This document shows positions 17,383 to 27,168 of a stretch of DNA of 64,000 nt, in pieces. Under the pieces are notes generated by a model. The model saw only the letters and a program-made list of their open reading frames with translations, had not been told where the DNA came from and did not search any database. Position 1 is the stretch's first letter. Every line of letters starts with the position of its first letter. The translations under genes and the position numbers were made by a program. The stretch is from the NCBI RefSeq assembly GCF_003351025.1, contig NZ_QPCG01000002.1, forward strand, positions 1,133,288 through 1,197,287. Reading direction: 5' to 3'. Origin of the DNA: Mucilaginibacter endophyticus. GTDB taxonomy: Bacteria > Bacteroidota > Bacteroidia > Sphingobacteriales > Sphingobacteriaceae.

Positions 17383-19527
17383 CTACTTCTCTATCCCCTC
17401 CAGCGCAAACAAAAACGCGTAGTTTAACGCTTCTTCTTTTAAATAATCAAACCTTCCCGATGCTCCGCCATGGCCGTAATCCATATTGGTATGCAGCATT
17501 AGCACGTTGTTGTCTGTTTTATTGGCGCGTAACTTGGCTACCCATTTGGATGGTTCAAAATATTGCACCTGGCTATCATGCAACCCGGTTACAACCAACA
17601 TGTTCGGATAAGCTTTCTTCTCCACGTTTTCATAAGGCGAATAGCTTTTCATGTATTTGTAGGCATCCTCATTTTTAGGATTCCCCCATTCATCAAACTC
17701 ATTTGTAGTTAAAGGGATACTTTCGTCAAGCATAGTGTTTACCACGTCAACAAAAGGAACTTCGGCAATAATGCCATGCCAAAGGTCGGGAGCCATATTG
17801 GCTACAGCGCCCATCAGCAAGCCACCGGCACTACCGCCTTCGGCGTACAAATGCTCTTTACTGGTATATTTTTGATCAACAAGGTATTTACCACAGTCAA
17901 TAAAATCAGTAAAGGTGTTTTTCTTTTTCATCAACTTGCCATCCAGGTACCACTGACGGCCCATTTCCTGTCCGCCCCGGATGCCAGCCATTGCGAAAAC
18001 AAAACCTCTGTCGAGTAAACTTAACCGCGCGCTCGAAAAATAAACATCATTGGTATAACCGTAAGAACCATAGCCATAAAGCAGTAAAGGCGCTTTGCCA
18101 TTTTTGTCGAATCCCTTTTTATAAACTAATGATATGGGCACTTTAGTCCCATCTGTCGCGGTGGCGTAAATACGTTCGGTTACATAATCATCGGCCTTAT
18201 ACCTACCCAACACCTCTTGTTGCTTCATCAGTTTGGAGGCCTTTGTCTCCATGTTATAATCAAAGGTTGATGACGGCGTGGTAAGCGAAGTATACCCGTA
18301 CCTTAATACCTTACTGTTATAATCGGGATTAGCGCCCACATAAATAGCATAAGCGGCTTCTTTAAAATCAACATAATGCTCGGCACCTGATGCAAGGTTA
18401 CGCACCCTGAATTGGTTTAGCCCATTCTTGCGCTCGGTGATCACGATAAAATCCTTATACTCTTCAACCCCTTCCAGCAACACATCTTTGCGATGTGGCA
18501 AAACTTCTTTCCAGTTGCTGCTTTCAGTTTTATCAAGCGGGCATTCCATCAGTTTAAAGTTGATAGCATCCTGATTGGTTACTATCAAAAACTTATCGGC
18601 AAGGGCAGTAACACTGTACAATACATCTTTGATACGAGGCTGAAAAACTTTAAAAACTTCGTTAGGTTTGCCAGCATCCAGGTACCTGAACTCAGACGAT
18701 AAAGTCGCCCGCGACTCGATAAAAATATAATCGCCCGATTTTGATTTATCTACACCGATATAATTTGATTTATCTTTTTCCTCATAAACAACCACATCAG
18801 CATCTTTAGAACCTAAAGCGTGGCGTTTAATTTTTTCGGTAAGCAGCGTTTCGGGGTTTTTGGCTGTATAGAATAATGTTTTATTATCCTTTGCCCAAAC
18901 AGATCCGCCGGTGGTATTCACTATCGCATCTGTATAAATTTCACCCGTTTCCAGGTTTTTAACATGAATAGTATACTGCCTCCTCGAAACCATATCAATG
19001 CCATAAGCCAGCAGCTTATTATCCGGACTAACATTAAATCCATTGGCAGAATAATAGCTATGTCCTTTTGCCATTTCATCTACGTCAAGCAACACTTCCT
19101 CCTTAGCATCAAGACTGCCTTTTTTACGGCAATATTTGTAATACTCTTTTCCCTCGTCGGTACGTGAATAATAGTAGTAACCGTTTTTAAATACTGGTAC
19201 CGATTCATCCTTCTCCTTGATCCTGGCTTTCATTTCATCAAACAGTACCTTCTGAAAGTTTTTGGTACCGCTCATCATAGTGTCCTGGTAAGCGTTCTCC
19301 GCTTTCAGGTAATCTACAGCTTTGGTACTATCGGGACCTTTCTTAAAATAATCAATCATCCAGTAATAATTATCAGTAACAGTATCATTATGGATGGTAC
19401 GGATATGTGGCTTAACTTCTGCAACGGGGGGTTTTACATCGGGCCATTTATACATAGTAACTGGAGTATTTTGTTTACATGAAGATGCAATAATCAACAA
19501 ACTTACCGGAATAATTACTTTTTTCAT
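17383..19527 (-). CDS. S9-family prolyl oligopeptidase (oligopeptidase B-like), lipoprotein
   Basis: The 714-residue protein opens with a lipoprotein signal (MKKVIIPVSLLIIASSC). Residues ~40-430 form the seven-blade propeller and the rest the alpha/beta-hydrolase domain. The nucleophile Ser566 is in EGGSAGGLLMGAV; the Asp is in TGLHDSQVQYFEP and the His in DYGHGGASGRFD. It cuts short peptides after Pro or basic residues, most likely in the periplasm since it is lipid-anchored. The gene is on the same strand as the M61 peptidase gene but with a 275-bp repeat-bearing gap. Confidence 0.95.
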   Translation of the reverse strand: MKKVIIPVSLLIIASSCKQNTPVTMYKWPDVKPPVAEVKPHIRTIHNDTVTDNYYWMIDYFKKGPDSTKAVDYLKAENAYQDTMMSGTKNFQKVLFDEMKARIKEKDESVPVFKNGYYYYSRTDEGKEYYKYCRKKGSLDAKEEVLLDVDEMAKGHSYYSANGFNVSPDNKLLAYGIDMVSRRQYTIHVKNLETGEIYTDAIVNTTGGSVWAKDNKTLFYTAKNPETLLTEKIKRHALGSKDADVVVYEEKDKSNYIGVDKSKSGDYIFIESRATLSSEFRYLDAGKPNEVFKVFQPRIKDVLYSVTALADKFLIVTNQDAINFKLMECPLDKTESSNWKEVLPHRKDVLLEGVEEYKDFIVITERKNGLNQFRVRNLASGAEHYVDFKEAAYAIYVGANPDYNSKVLRYGYTSLTTPSSTFDYNMETKASKLMKQQEVLGRYKADDYVTERIYATATDGTKVPISLVYKKGFDKNGKAPLLLYGYGSYGYTNDVYFSSARLSLLDRGFVFAMAGIRGGQEMGRQWYLDGKLMKKKNTFTDFIDCGKYLVDQKYTSKEHLYAEGGSAGGLLMGAVANMAPDLWHGIIAEVPFVDVVNTMLDESIPLTTNEFDEWGNPKNEDAYKYMKSYSPYENVEKKAYPNMLVVTGLHDSQVQYFEPSKWVAKLRANKTDNNVLMLHTNMDYGHGGASGRFDYLKEEALNYAFLFALEGIEK

Positions 19528-19645
19528 AGGTGATGGCTTAAGGGATTTGTATAAAGTTAGGCGTATAAAAACAAAAACCCAATAATACAGAGCACTTTAT
19601 ACAGTCATTTCTTTTAACAAAAGCGTATAATACAGGCAAAAAAAA

Positions 19646-19671
19646 TCCACCTGCTATTGCTAACAGGTGGA
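19646..19671 (-). terminator. Rho-independent terminator of ppc
   Basis: TCCACCTG / CAGGTGGA form an 8-bp stem around CTATTGCTAA, followed on the minus strand by eight T. It lies 28 bp after the ppc stop. Confidence 0.85.
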
Positions 19672-19699
19672 CGGGGATATAAATTAAAACAATAAACTG

Positions 19700-22276
19700 C
19701 TAAGCCAAATTGCGCCCTGCATTTACAATACCATAAACCGTACGGATCACCAGCTTATTATAAACATCATTAAGCTCGGTATCTTTTTCATAGTTTATGC
19801 ATTGCAGCGCATAATGTTGGATGATCACCAACGGCAACACAATTTTTTCGCGGATAGCGATAGAACGGCGTTCAACCGGGTATTCTTCCATCAGTACGGT
19901 ACTTCCGGTTAGTTCTAACAGCATTTCGCGGGTAAGTACAAACTCGTCTTTCAGCATTTTCCAGAAAGCGCCAAATTTTTTGTCTTGTTCAAGATACGCG
20001 GTAACCCGGAAATCTGATTTCGACATCGACATCATACAGTTATCCAACATGGTTTTGAAGAAACCTGATGTTTGATAAAGTTCTTTGATCTCGTCCCAGC
20101 CACCGGTTTCTTTAACCTGTTTAAGCGCAGTGCCTACACCATAAAAACCCGGGATACTTTGTTTTAACTGGCTCCATGAAGTTACAAAGCTGATAGCCCT
20201 CAGGTCTTCCAGTTTCAATTGTGCGCCAGCATTACGCTTGGTTGGGCGGCTACTGATATTGATCCTTGACAATAATTTCAGCGGACTGAATTTCTCCAGG
20301 TATTCAACAAATAAAGGATGCGCACGCAGATCGATAAACAACTTGTAGCTTATATCGGCCATTTGCTGAATAAGTTCTTTATGACGGTTATCCAATAAGT
20401 CATTACGGTTTGGATGCAGGGCCGAGATAACGCCGGCATTGATGAGCTGTTCCATATTAAACCTTGCAGTTTCAACCGAGCCATATTGCGAACTTACGGT
20501 TTGACCCTGGATAGTTAACTGGATATGCTCATTGGCAATCTCCTTACCCATTGACGCGTAGAAACGATGTGTTTTACCACCACCACGTGCCGGTGGGCCG
20601 CCCCTACCGTCAAAAAACGCCAGTTGGATGCCGTATTTACGGGCCATAGCAGTAAGTTCAACTTTGGCTTTGTATATCGACCAGTTGGCCATCAGGTAAC
20701 CACCGTCTTTAGTACTATCAGAGAAACCAAGCATAATGGTTTGCTGGCTGCCACGGTTTTTCAAGTGCTCGGCATAAAACGGATGTGTATATAGCTGCTC
20801 CATAATGCCCGCCGCATGTTCCAAATCGTTCACGGTTTCAAACAACGGCATAAAATCAATGCTCAGGCTATCTTTTTTCCAGCCACTCCATAAAAAAAGA
20901 TCGATTAGCTGCAGAATATCAGACGCGCGCTGACAGTTACTGATAATAAAGCGCTGGCAAGCTTTTTCGCCATTACCCTCCTGGATCTGTTTAACCAGCC
21001 TGATGGTATCCAGCGTATCGTGAATCATGGCATCTTTTTCTTCTTCGGGGCAAACAAAATCAGCCTCTTTAAAAGCGATACTTTTTACCTTTTCATCTTC
21101 GCTCAATTCAGAATAACCCTCGGCAACACCGGTATCGATATTTTTGGTGCCGTACTCAAAAACCTTGCGCAAAATGCGGCTATCCTGCCTGATATCTATC
21201 GTAGCGAAATAACATCCAAACAGGCGCACCTTTTGGATCATATCCTCAACAATATCTACAAACAAACCATCGTGATCTTTAAGGATAACATCTTTAATAG
21301 ACAGCAATAGATCCAGGATCTCGCCTTGTAAATCAACAGGTGTTAACTGTTCATTGGCATTTTTGTAAAAAAGGTTCTCCAATTTACCCATCGCTTCTTC
21401 CACACCGCGGAAAGTTATGCGGCGTTTAAGCGTCCGAAAGTCGCGGTAATAACAACGAAACAGACGCTGCCTTAAAAAGCTGGCAACTTCTTTGGTTGTT
21501 TGCGTTGTTACGTTAGGGTTACCATCGCGGTCGCCGCCCGGCCAGAAACCTAATTCCAGGATCTGACGGCTTGCCGCGTCAATATCAAATTCCTCTTCAA
21601 GTTTAGCCTGAATATCTGATACGGCATGGTAAAATATATTTTCCAAAAACCAGGAAAGGCTAACAGCCTCATCAACCGGCGTTGGTGATGTTTTATTAAA
21701 GAAAGGCGTTTTACCCAGTTGCTGCAGCAATACATCGATACTATTAATATCGTTGGTTTTTACGGCTTCAATCAAATCGGTCATGATGCCAAGCACCGTA
21801 CCGGGATAAAACTGTGTAGGGTGAGCAGTAAGCACCAGGCGTAAAGAAAAATCTTTAAGCTTTTCGCTGATATCCTGGCGGCTTTCATCGCTGATGGCCG
21901 CGTGCTGCAATAAACTTTGCAGGGTACCGCTATCATCAAACTTACCTATTTTATTAAATGATGAATCTTCAATGGCGTCAAACAATACTACCTGACGTTC
22001 AATGTACTGAATAAACCTGAACATGCGGTTAATCTGCTCACGATGTTCGATATCCGGTACGTACTTTTCAAAAAACGACTCGATAATGGCTGTCGGCGAA
22101 TCATGAGTGATGGCGCCCTTTTCGCAATGTGAGCTGAAGAACGGCAATAGAATACCGGTATCCTTTACCTGGTAAAACGGAAGTGTTTGAAACAAACTGT
22201 TATATAACTCAAATCGGGTAACAACCTCGTTATTGAAGGCTGCTTCTCTTTGGCTGAGTTTTAACGTTGGCGACAT
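19700..22276 (-). CDS. ppc: Phosphoenolpyruvate carboxylase
   Basis: The 858-residue enzyme makes oxaloacetate from PEP and bicarbonate, refilling the TCA cycle. Visible family motifs, in order: VLTAHPTQFYPGTV with the catalytic His (about residue 155), FWPGGDRDGNPNVT (about 245), MLGFSDSTKDGGYL (about 515) and AFFDGRGGPPARGGGKTH (about 550). Length is close to the usual ~880-920. The C-terminus ends VNAGRNLA instead of the more common N-T-G end, so the tail differs slightly. It is a single-gene unit with its own terminator and a 274-bp AT-rich gap to the divergent FUSC gene. Confidence 0.97.
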   Translation of the reverse strand: MSPTLKLSQREAAFNNEVVTRFELYNSLFQTLPFYQVKDTGILLPFFSSHCEKGAITHDSPTAIIESFFEKYVPDIEHREQINRMFRFIQYIERQVVLFDAIEDSSFNKIGKFDDSGTLQSLLQHAAISDESRQDISEKLKDFSLRLVLTAHPTQFYPGTVLGIMTDLIEAVKTNDINSIDVLLQQLGKTPFFNKTSPTPVDEAVSLSWFLENIFYHAVSDIQAKLEEEFDIDAASRQILELGFWPGGDRDGNPNVTTQTTKEVASFLRQRLFRCYYRDFRTLKRRITFRGVEEAMGKLENLFYKNANEQLTPVDLQGEILDLLLSIKDVILKDHDGLFVDIVEDMIQKVRLFGCYFATIDIRQDSRILRKVFEYGTKNIDTGVAEGYSELSEDEKVKSIAFKEADFVCPEEEKDAMIHDTLDTIRLVKQIQEGNGEKACQRFIISNCQRASDILQLIDLFLWSGWKKDSLSIDFMPLFETVNDLEHAAGIMEQLYTHPFYAEHLKNRGSQQTIMLGFSDSTKDGGYLMANWSIYKAKVELTAMARKYGIQLAFFDGRGGPPARGGGKTHRFYASMGKEIANEHIQLTIQGQTVSSQYGSVETARFNMEQLINAGVISALHPNRNDLLDNRHKELIQQMADISYKLFIDLRAHPLFVEYLEKFSPLKLLSRINISSRPTKRNAGAQLKLEDLRAISFVTSWSQLKQSIPGFYGVGTALKQVKETGGWDEIKELYQTSGFFKTMLDNCMMSMSKSDFRVTAYLEQDKKFGAFWKMLKDEFVLTREMLLELTGSTVLMEEYPVERRSIAIREKIVLPLVIIQHYALQCINYEKDTELNDVYNKLVIRTVYGIVNAGRNLA

Positions 22277-22550
22277 AGTAAAAAATTAAATTGAGGTAAA
22301 ATTGATTGGTTTAGCTTTTTGGCCTTTTCCGGGGGGTGAATTTACTGATCTTTAATTTAAATTCATCAAAAAGTAAATATTTATTAACACAAATCTTTAA
22401 TTAATAGCATTTTTATAAAATAAACCACTAAAATTAAAAATATGGAAATTCAAAACACCATTTCGGGGCAATAAATTATATTTAATAAAAACAGCCCGAA
22501 CAAACAAAATTTCTTATAATAGTTCTGTTATTTATAAAGCTGCTACTACC

Positions 22551-24704
22551 ATGTCTATAAACATCAGGGAGATAAAAAGTTTCTTTTACAGTCAATATTT
22601 TTCTGATGGCATCCGGATCTGTATAGGCATATTACTGCCTTCCCTGCTGTTAATGCAATTTGATAAATTTGATCTCGGCCTTACGCTTTCTTTGGGCGCA
22701 TTGTGTATCTGTGTTATTGATACGCCCGGACCAGTATCGCACAAACGTAACGCCATGGCAGCCGGCAATCTTTGCCTGTTTTTGGTAGCTGTTATTACCG
22801 GTTTTGCGAGGCTCAACGTAATTACCCTTGGTATCGAGATCACCTTTTTCGCCTTTCTGTTTTCAATGTTCACTGTTTATGGTAACAGGGCGGCATCGGT
22901 AGGTACCTGCTCATTGCTCATCATGATTTTTATGATGGATAAAGCATTGGCAGCACCGGAGGTATTGGGTTACAGCGCTAAGATTTTGGCCGGGGGAGTT
23001 TGGTATATGATCTTCAGTCTGGTATTTTTTGGTATTCGCCCCTATCGCGCGGCCCAACAGGCCCTTGGCGAAAACGTGACCGATATAGCGCGGTTTTTAC
23101 GCATCAAAGCTGATTTTTACTTATCGGATACCGATATCGACGAAAACTACCGTAAACTGGTTTCCAAACAGATCCAGGTGAGCCAGCACCAGGACGCCGT
23201 GCGCGAGTTACTTTTTAAAAGTCGCATTATGGCCCGCGAATCAACCGCGCCAAGCCGCATCCTGGTACTAACCTTTGTTGACCTGGTTGATATCTATGAA
23301 CAGATCATGGCCACGCATTACGACTACGCATATATCCGCGAAAAATTTAAAGATACCGGTGTACTGTCGGAGATAGCCCGCATTATACATAACATGGCCG
23401 ATGAGCTTGACGATGTAGCTTACATTGTATTAACAAATACACGTCGCCGCCATCTCACCGACTTTAACATCGAACTGGAAAAACTAAAAGTTAAGATCGA
23501 TTCCATTGGTAAAAACAACCAGGAAACCAGCAACCTTGTGCTTAAAAAGATCTTGATAAACCTGCGCTCGCTTGGCGAGGGAATTAATAACATCTATAAA
23601 TACTACAGCTCTAAAGCTGCCGAATCATTAAATGAACCAAAAGGTGATGTAGAATACACCGCGTTTGTAAGCCATCAGGATTTCGCACCGCATATTTTCA
23701 CCGACAACTTTACGCTGGCATCCGGCGCGTTTAAGCATGCCCTGCGGGTAGCATTGGTATGCCTGGTAGGCTTTATTACGGCAAAGCTTGTTTCCTTAGG
23801 CCACCATAGTTATTGGGTATTGCTTACTATTATTGTGATATTGAAACCAGGATTCAGCCTTTCCAAACAGCGTAACTATCAGCGTTTAATAGGCACCATT
23901 GGTGGCGGTGTTATTGGTATAGCCATACTTACTTTTATCCCTAATGCTACCGCCCAGTTTATTTTCCTGGTGATATTTATGATGGGGGCTTACAGCTTTC
24001 AGCGCCTTAACTACGTTGTAAGCGTTATTTTCATGACACCTTATGTATTGATACTATTCAAGTTTTTAGGGGTAGGATTATTAAACGTAGCCCAGGAAAG
24101 GATCCTCGATACCATTATAGGCTCAACCATTGCTTTGGTGGCCAGTTATCTGATATTCCCAACCTGGGAGTTTGAACAGATCCAGGAAACCCTGAGGGAT
24201 GTGATCATTGCCAATATCAATTACCTGGTTACCATTGCCGAAAGCATTTCGGGCAAAATGACCAGTATTACTGCCTACAAACTGGCACGTAAGGAGGTTT
24301 ATGTAAAATCGGCCAACCTTTCGGCCGCGTTTGAGCGCATGACCTCCGAGCCCAAAAGCAAGCAGCGCAAAATAAAGGATATACATAAGTTTGTGGTGCT
24401 AAACCATATTCTTTCCTCATATATCGCTACCATAGCATCGGCCCAAAGTAAAAAAGAAATCGCGGTTGCCCACCCCGAGGCTATGAAGCTGATCAAAAAA
24501 AGTATAACTGTATTAAACGATACCGGCCAAAAACTACAGGCCGAGAATATCGAATTCAATATTGGTAAAATTCCTTCCCCTAATCCGGAAGCTCAGAAAC
24601 CTGTGGCCCAGGCGGAGGACGCTTTATTGAAAGAGCAACTGGGCTTTATCAATAAGATCAGCTACGATATCGCGAAGATTACGGATATCATTTTAGTAGA
24701 CTGA
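22551..24704 (+). CDS. FUSC-family (YccS/YhfK-like) inner-membrane protein
   Basis: The 717-residue protein has two membrane blocks of about six helices each (about residues 15-165 and 390-525) separated by a soluble helical domain, and a C-terminal helical domain. This is the YccS/AaeB-like FUSC layout. The second block has the conserved SLGHHSYWVLLTIIVILKPGF and QRLIGTIGGGVIG. Such proteins are proposed aromatic-acid or related exporters; the substrate is not known. It is divergent from ppc and followed by a 182-bp gap. Confidence 0.9.
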   Translation: MSINIREIKSFFYSQYFSDGIRICIGILLPSLLLMQFDKFDLGLTLSLGALCICVIDTPGPVSHKRNAMAAGNLCLFLVAVITGFARLNVITLGIEITFFAFLFSMFTVYGNRAASVGTCSLLIMIFMMDKALAAPEVLGYSAKILAGGVWYMIFSLVFFGIRPYRAAQQALGENVTDIARFLRIKADFYLSDTDIDENYRKLVSKQIQVSQHQDAVRELLFKSRIMARESTAPSRILVLTFVDLVDIYEQIMATHYDYAYIREKFKDTGVLSEIARIIHNMADELDDVAYIVLTNTRRRHLTDFNIELEKLKVKIDSIGKNNQETSNLVLKKILINLRSLGEGINNIYKYYSSKAAESLNEPKGDVEYTAFVSHQDFAPHIFTDNFTLASGAFKHALRVALVCLVGFITAKLVSLGHHSYWVLLTIIVILKPGFSLSKQRNYQRLIGTIGGGVIGIAILTFIPNATAQFIFLVIFMMGAYSFQRLNYVVSVIFMTPYVLILFKFLGVGLLNVAQERILDTIIGSTIALVASYLIFPTWEFEQIQETLRDVIIANINYLVTIAESISGKMTSITAYKLARKEVYVKSANLSAAFERMTSEPKSKQRKIKDIHKFVVLNHILSSYIATIASAQSKKEIAVAHPEAMKLIKKSITVLNDTGQKLQAENIEFNIGKIPSPNPEAQKPVAQAEDALLKEQLGFINKISYDIAKITDIILVD

Positions 24705-24886
24705 TAGCTTTTTGCGCAATTTAAATAACGTTATTTCGCACTGAGAAGTAAAACGTTTTCCGGTTAAAATCTCCACTTAAAACATTCCAAATATGTTTAA
24801 ACCTTTAAATTAAACTGTTTCCAAAAACAAAAAATACCCGGTTGCATGGATGGGTTCATGATGATTTTTCCCTACTTTAGCCATCG

Positions 24887-26032
24887 ATGATAAACGTAGT
24901 TTCAAAATTACCCCAAACAGGAACCACCATATTCACCGTCATGTCGGCCCTGGCCAACGAGCTCGGGGCAATAAATCTGTCGCAGGGTTTTCCTGACTAC
25001 GACTGTTCGCCCGAGCTGATTGAGCTTGTGAATAAAGCAATGAAAGACGGCCATAATCAGTATGCGCCCATGGCAGGTGTTATGGCTTTGAGAGAGCGTA
25101 TTGCCGAAAAAACCGAAAAACTTTACGGCGCTGTTTATAATCCGGAAACGGAAATTACCATAACTGCCGGTGGTACACAGGCTATATTTACAGCAATAAG
25201 TGCTGTGATACATCCTAATGATGAAGTAATCATTTTTGAACCTGCTTTTGATTGTTACGCCCCCGCCATTAAGTTGATGGGAGGCGTTGTAAAATCGCTT
25301 GCTCTCGAACCACCCAACTATCGTATTGCCTGGGATATGGTGAAGCGGCTGATCAACCAAAAAACAAAAATGATCATCCTTAATTCGCCCCATAACCCAA
25401 CGGCAACTATCCTGCACAAGGAAGACATTGAACAATTAAGCGCGCTGGTAAAAAACCAGGACATATTGATATTGAGCGATGAGGTGTACGAACACCTGAT
25501 ATACGATGGTGAAACCCACCACAGCATGGCCCGCTACCCCGAACTGCAACAACGTAGTTTTATAGTAGCATCATTCGGCAAGCCTTTTCATGCTACCGGC
25601 TGGAAGGTTGGATATTGCATGGCGCCTGCTTATCTCATGAACGAGTTCAGGAAAATTCACCAATTTTTGGTATTCGCCGTTAATACGCCTATCCAGTATG
25701 CCATCGCCGAACATCTAAAAAACGAAGAAACTTACCTGGGCTTAGCTGAATTTTTCAGACAGAAGCGCGACTATTTCAGGAATGGGCTCGAACAAACCCG
25801 TTTTAAACTCCTGCCTTGCAACGGTTCATACTTTCAGTCAGTAAGTTACCAGCATATGACCGACGAAAAAGATGTTGATTTTTCTATCCGGATTGCAAAG
25901 GAATTTGGAGTAGCAACTATACCTGTTTCGGCATTTTACAGCAAGGGGATTGACCACCATGTATTAAGGTTTTGTTTCGCCAAAAGACAAGAAACTTTAG
26001 ATAAAGCCGTTGATAGGTTAATCAAAGTTTAA
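24887..26032 (+). CDS. PLP-dependent methionine/glutamine aminotransferase (YbdL/KAT type I)
   Basis: The 381-residue fold-type I enzyme has the family start INLSQGFPDYDCSPEL, the Asn/Pro motif LNSPHNPTATIL, LSDEVYEHLIYDG with the PLP-binding Asp and Tyr, and the PLP lysine in FGKPFHATGWKVGY. A C-terminal Arg motif HHVLRFCFAKRQE binds the substrate carboxylate. Family members transaminate methionine, glutamine or kynurenine with 2-oxo acids. The next gene encodes an omega-amidase, which fits the glutamine transaminase/omega-amidase route used in methionine salvage. An in-frame ATG only is considered; the start looks sound. Confidence 0.93.
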   Translation: MINVVSKLPQTGTTIFTVMSALANELGAINLSQGFPDYDCSPELIELVNKAMKDGHNQYAPMAGVMALRERIAEKTEKLYGAVYNPETEITITAGGTQAIFTAISAVIHPNDEVIIFEPAFDCYAPAIKLMGGVVKSLALEPPNYRIAWDMVKRLINQKTKMIILNSPHNPTATILHKEDIEQLSALVKNQDILILSDEVYEHLIYDGETHHSMARYPELQQRSFIVASFGKPFHATGWKVGYCMAPAYLMNEFRKIHQFLVFAVNTPIQYAIAEHLKNEETYLGLAEFFRQKRDYFRNGLEQTRFKLLPCNGSYFQSVSYQHMTDEKDVDFSIRIAKEFGVATIPVSAFYSKGIDHHVLRFCFAKRQETLDKAVDRLIKV

Positions 26033-26043
26033 TTTTTGGTTAA

Positions 26044-26152
26044 TGGTTCATAGATAATGGATCATGGCCAAATTGTATAAGTTTTATCAGTATGGATCAA
26101 CCAATCTTCATGCATTTTTTGCCATGAACCATGATCCATCAACTATGAACCA
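26044..26152. repeat. Inverted repeat between aminotransferase and amidase genes
   Basis: TGGTTCATAG at the left end is inverted at the right end (CTATGAACCA), and an inner pair ATGGATCATGG / CCATGATCCAT extends the pairing. It resembles dispersed elements of Bacteroidota. It separates two genes that otherwise look like one operon. Confidence 0.75.
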
Positions 26153-26158
26153 ACGATT

Positions 26159-26944
26159 ATGGATAATCTTAAAATTACTGTTTTTCAAGGCTACCTTTTT
26201 TGGGAAAATATCGATAAAAACCTTCAGAATATCACACTCAGGCTATCGGGCGGCATACGCGAAAAAACCGATCTCATTATACTTCCCGAAATGTTTAGCA
26301 CAGGCTTTACTATGAATGCCGCGGTACTGGCCGAACCTATGAATGGCAAAACCATGCAATGGATGGAGAAAACCGCCCAACAGCATGATTGTGTGATAAC
26401 CGGAAGTATCATTATAGAAGAGGGTGGCAAATACTATAACCGCCTCATTTGGATGCGCCCCGATGGCACGTATGAACATTATGATAAACGTCACCTGTTT
26501 GCGCTTGGTAAAGAGCATAATACTTACACCGCCGGCACCCAAAAACTTTTTGTTGAGCTAAACGGCTGGAAAATTTGCCCGGTGATCTGTTATGATCTCC
26601 GTTTCCCGGTGTGGCTGCGTAATATAGAAGAAAATGCATACGACCTGCTTATTGTAGTAGCCAACTGGCCCGAGCGCCGGGCTGCGCACTGGCGTACCCT
26701 GATACCCGCACGTGCTGTTGAAAATCAATCATATATCATAGCGGTTAACCGTGTGGGCCACGACGGTAACGAAGTTTATCACAGCGGCGATTCTACCTGT
26801 ATTGATCCTAACGGCAAAGTAATTTACTATAAACGCGATGAAGAAGACCTTTACACATTCAGTATTGTAGGCGACGAGATTGAAAAGATACGCACCGCGC
26901 TCCCCTTCCTGAAGGATGCGGATGACTTTGAAATAAATATCTGA
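26159..26944 (+). CDS. Omega-amidase, carbon-nitrogen hydrolase family (YafV-like)
   Basis: The 261-residue protein has the full Glu-Lys-Cys triad of nitrilase-fold amidases: Glu in LIILPEMFSTGF (about 44), Lys in YDKRHLFALG (about 112), Cys in PVICYDLRFPVWLRN (about 145). NQSYIIAVNRVGHDGN is the usual C-terminal motif. It hydrolyses the omega-amide of 2-oxoglutaramate or 2-oxosuccinamate to the 2-oxo acid. That makes the transaminase reaction of the upstream gene irreversible. The start at 26159 (MDNLKITVFQG) follows the upstream repeat directly; the longer frame from 26064 is in another register. Confidence 0.93.
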   Translation: MDNLKITVFQGYLFWENIDKNLQNITLRLSGGIREKTDLIILPEMFSTGFTMNAAVLAEPMNGKTMQWMEKTAQQHDCVITGSIIIEEGGKYYNRLIWMRPDGTYEHYDKRHLFALGKEHNTYTAGTQKLFVELNGWKICPVICYDLRFPVWLRNIEENAYDLLIVVANWPERRAAHWRTLIPARAVENQSYIIAVNRVGHDGNEVYHSGDSTCIDPNGKVIYYKRDEEDLYTFSIVGDEIEKIRTALPFLKDADDFEINI

Positions 26945-26981
26945 AAGAACCCTGATTCATAGGGTTTGAGGATTACCGTGA

Positions 26982-27077
26982 TTTTGTCTGAACCGGAATT
27001 TAAAGAATCTATTGAATTGCCAGAATATAGAATTAAACAAATTCTTGCAATTCGTTTAATTCGAGTTCAGACAAAAT
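26982..27077. repeat. REP-like dispersed inverted repeat, copy 3
   Basis: It starts TTTTGTCTGAACCGGAATTT and ends TTCGTTTAATTCGAGTTCAG followed by ACAAAAT. Its right half equals the right half of the copy at 11671-11778 nearly base for base. It lies just after the amidase gene. Confidence 0.8.
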
Positions 27078-27168
27078 CAGGCCCCTCTCTACCATTAGTT
27101 TTTCTTCACTTCATACAAAATTCATAACCGTTTTGAATTTTTGTATTGTTGAATCTTGATGAAGGAAA

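Noticed and set aside
26064..26315. Plus-strand ORF of 83 codons before the omega-amidase
   Set aside because: It starts in the inverted repeat and overlaps the well-supported amidase frame in another register.
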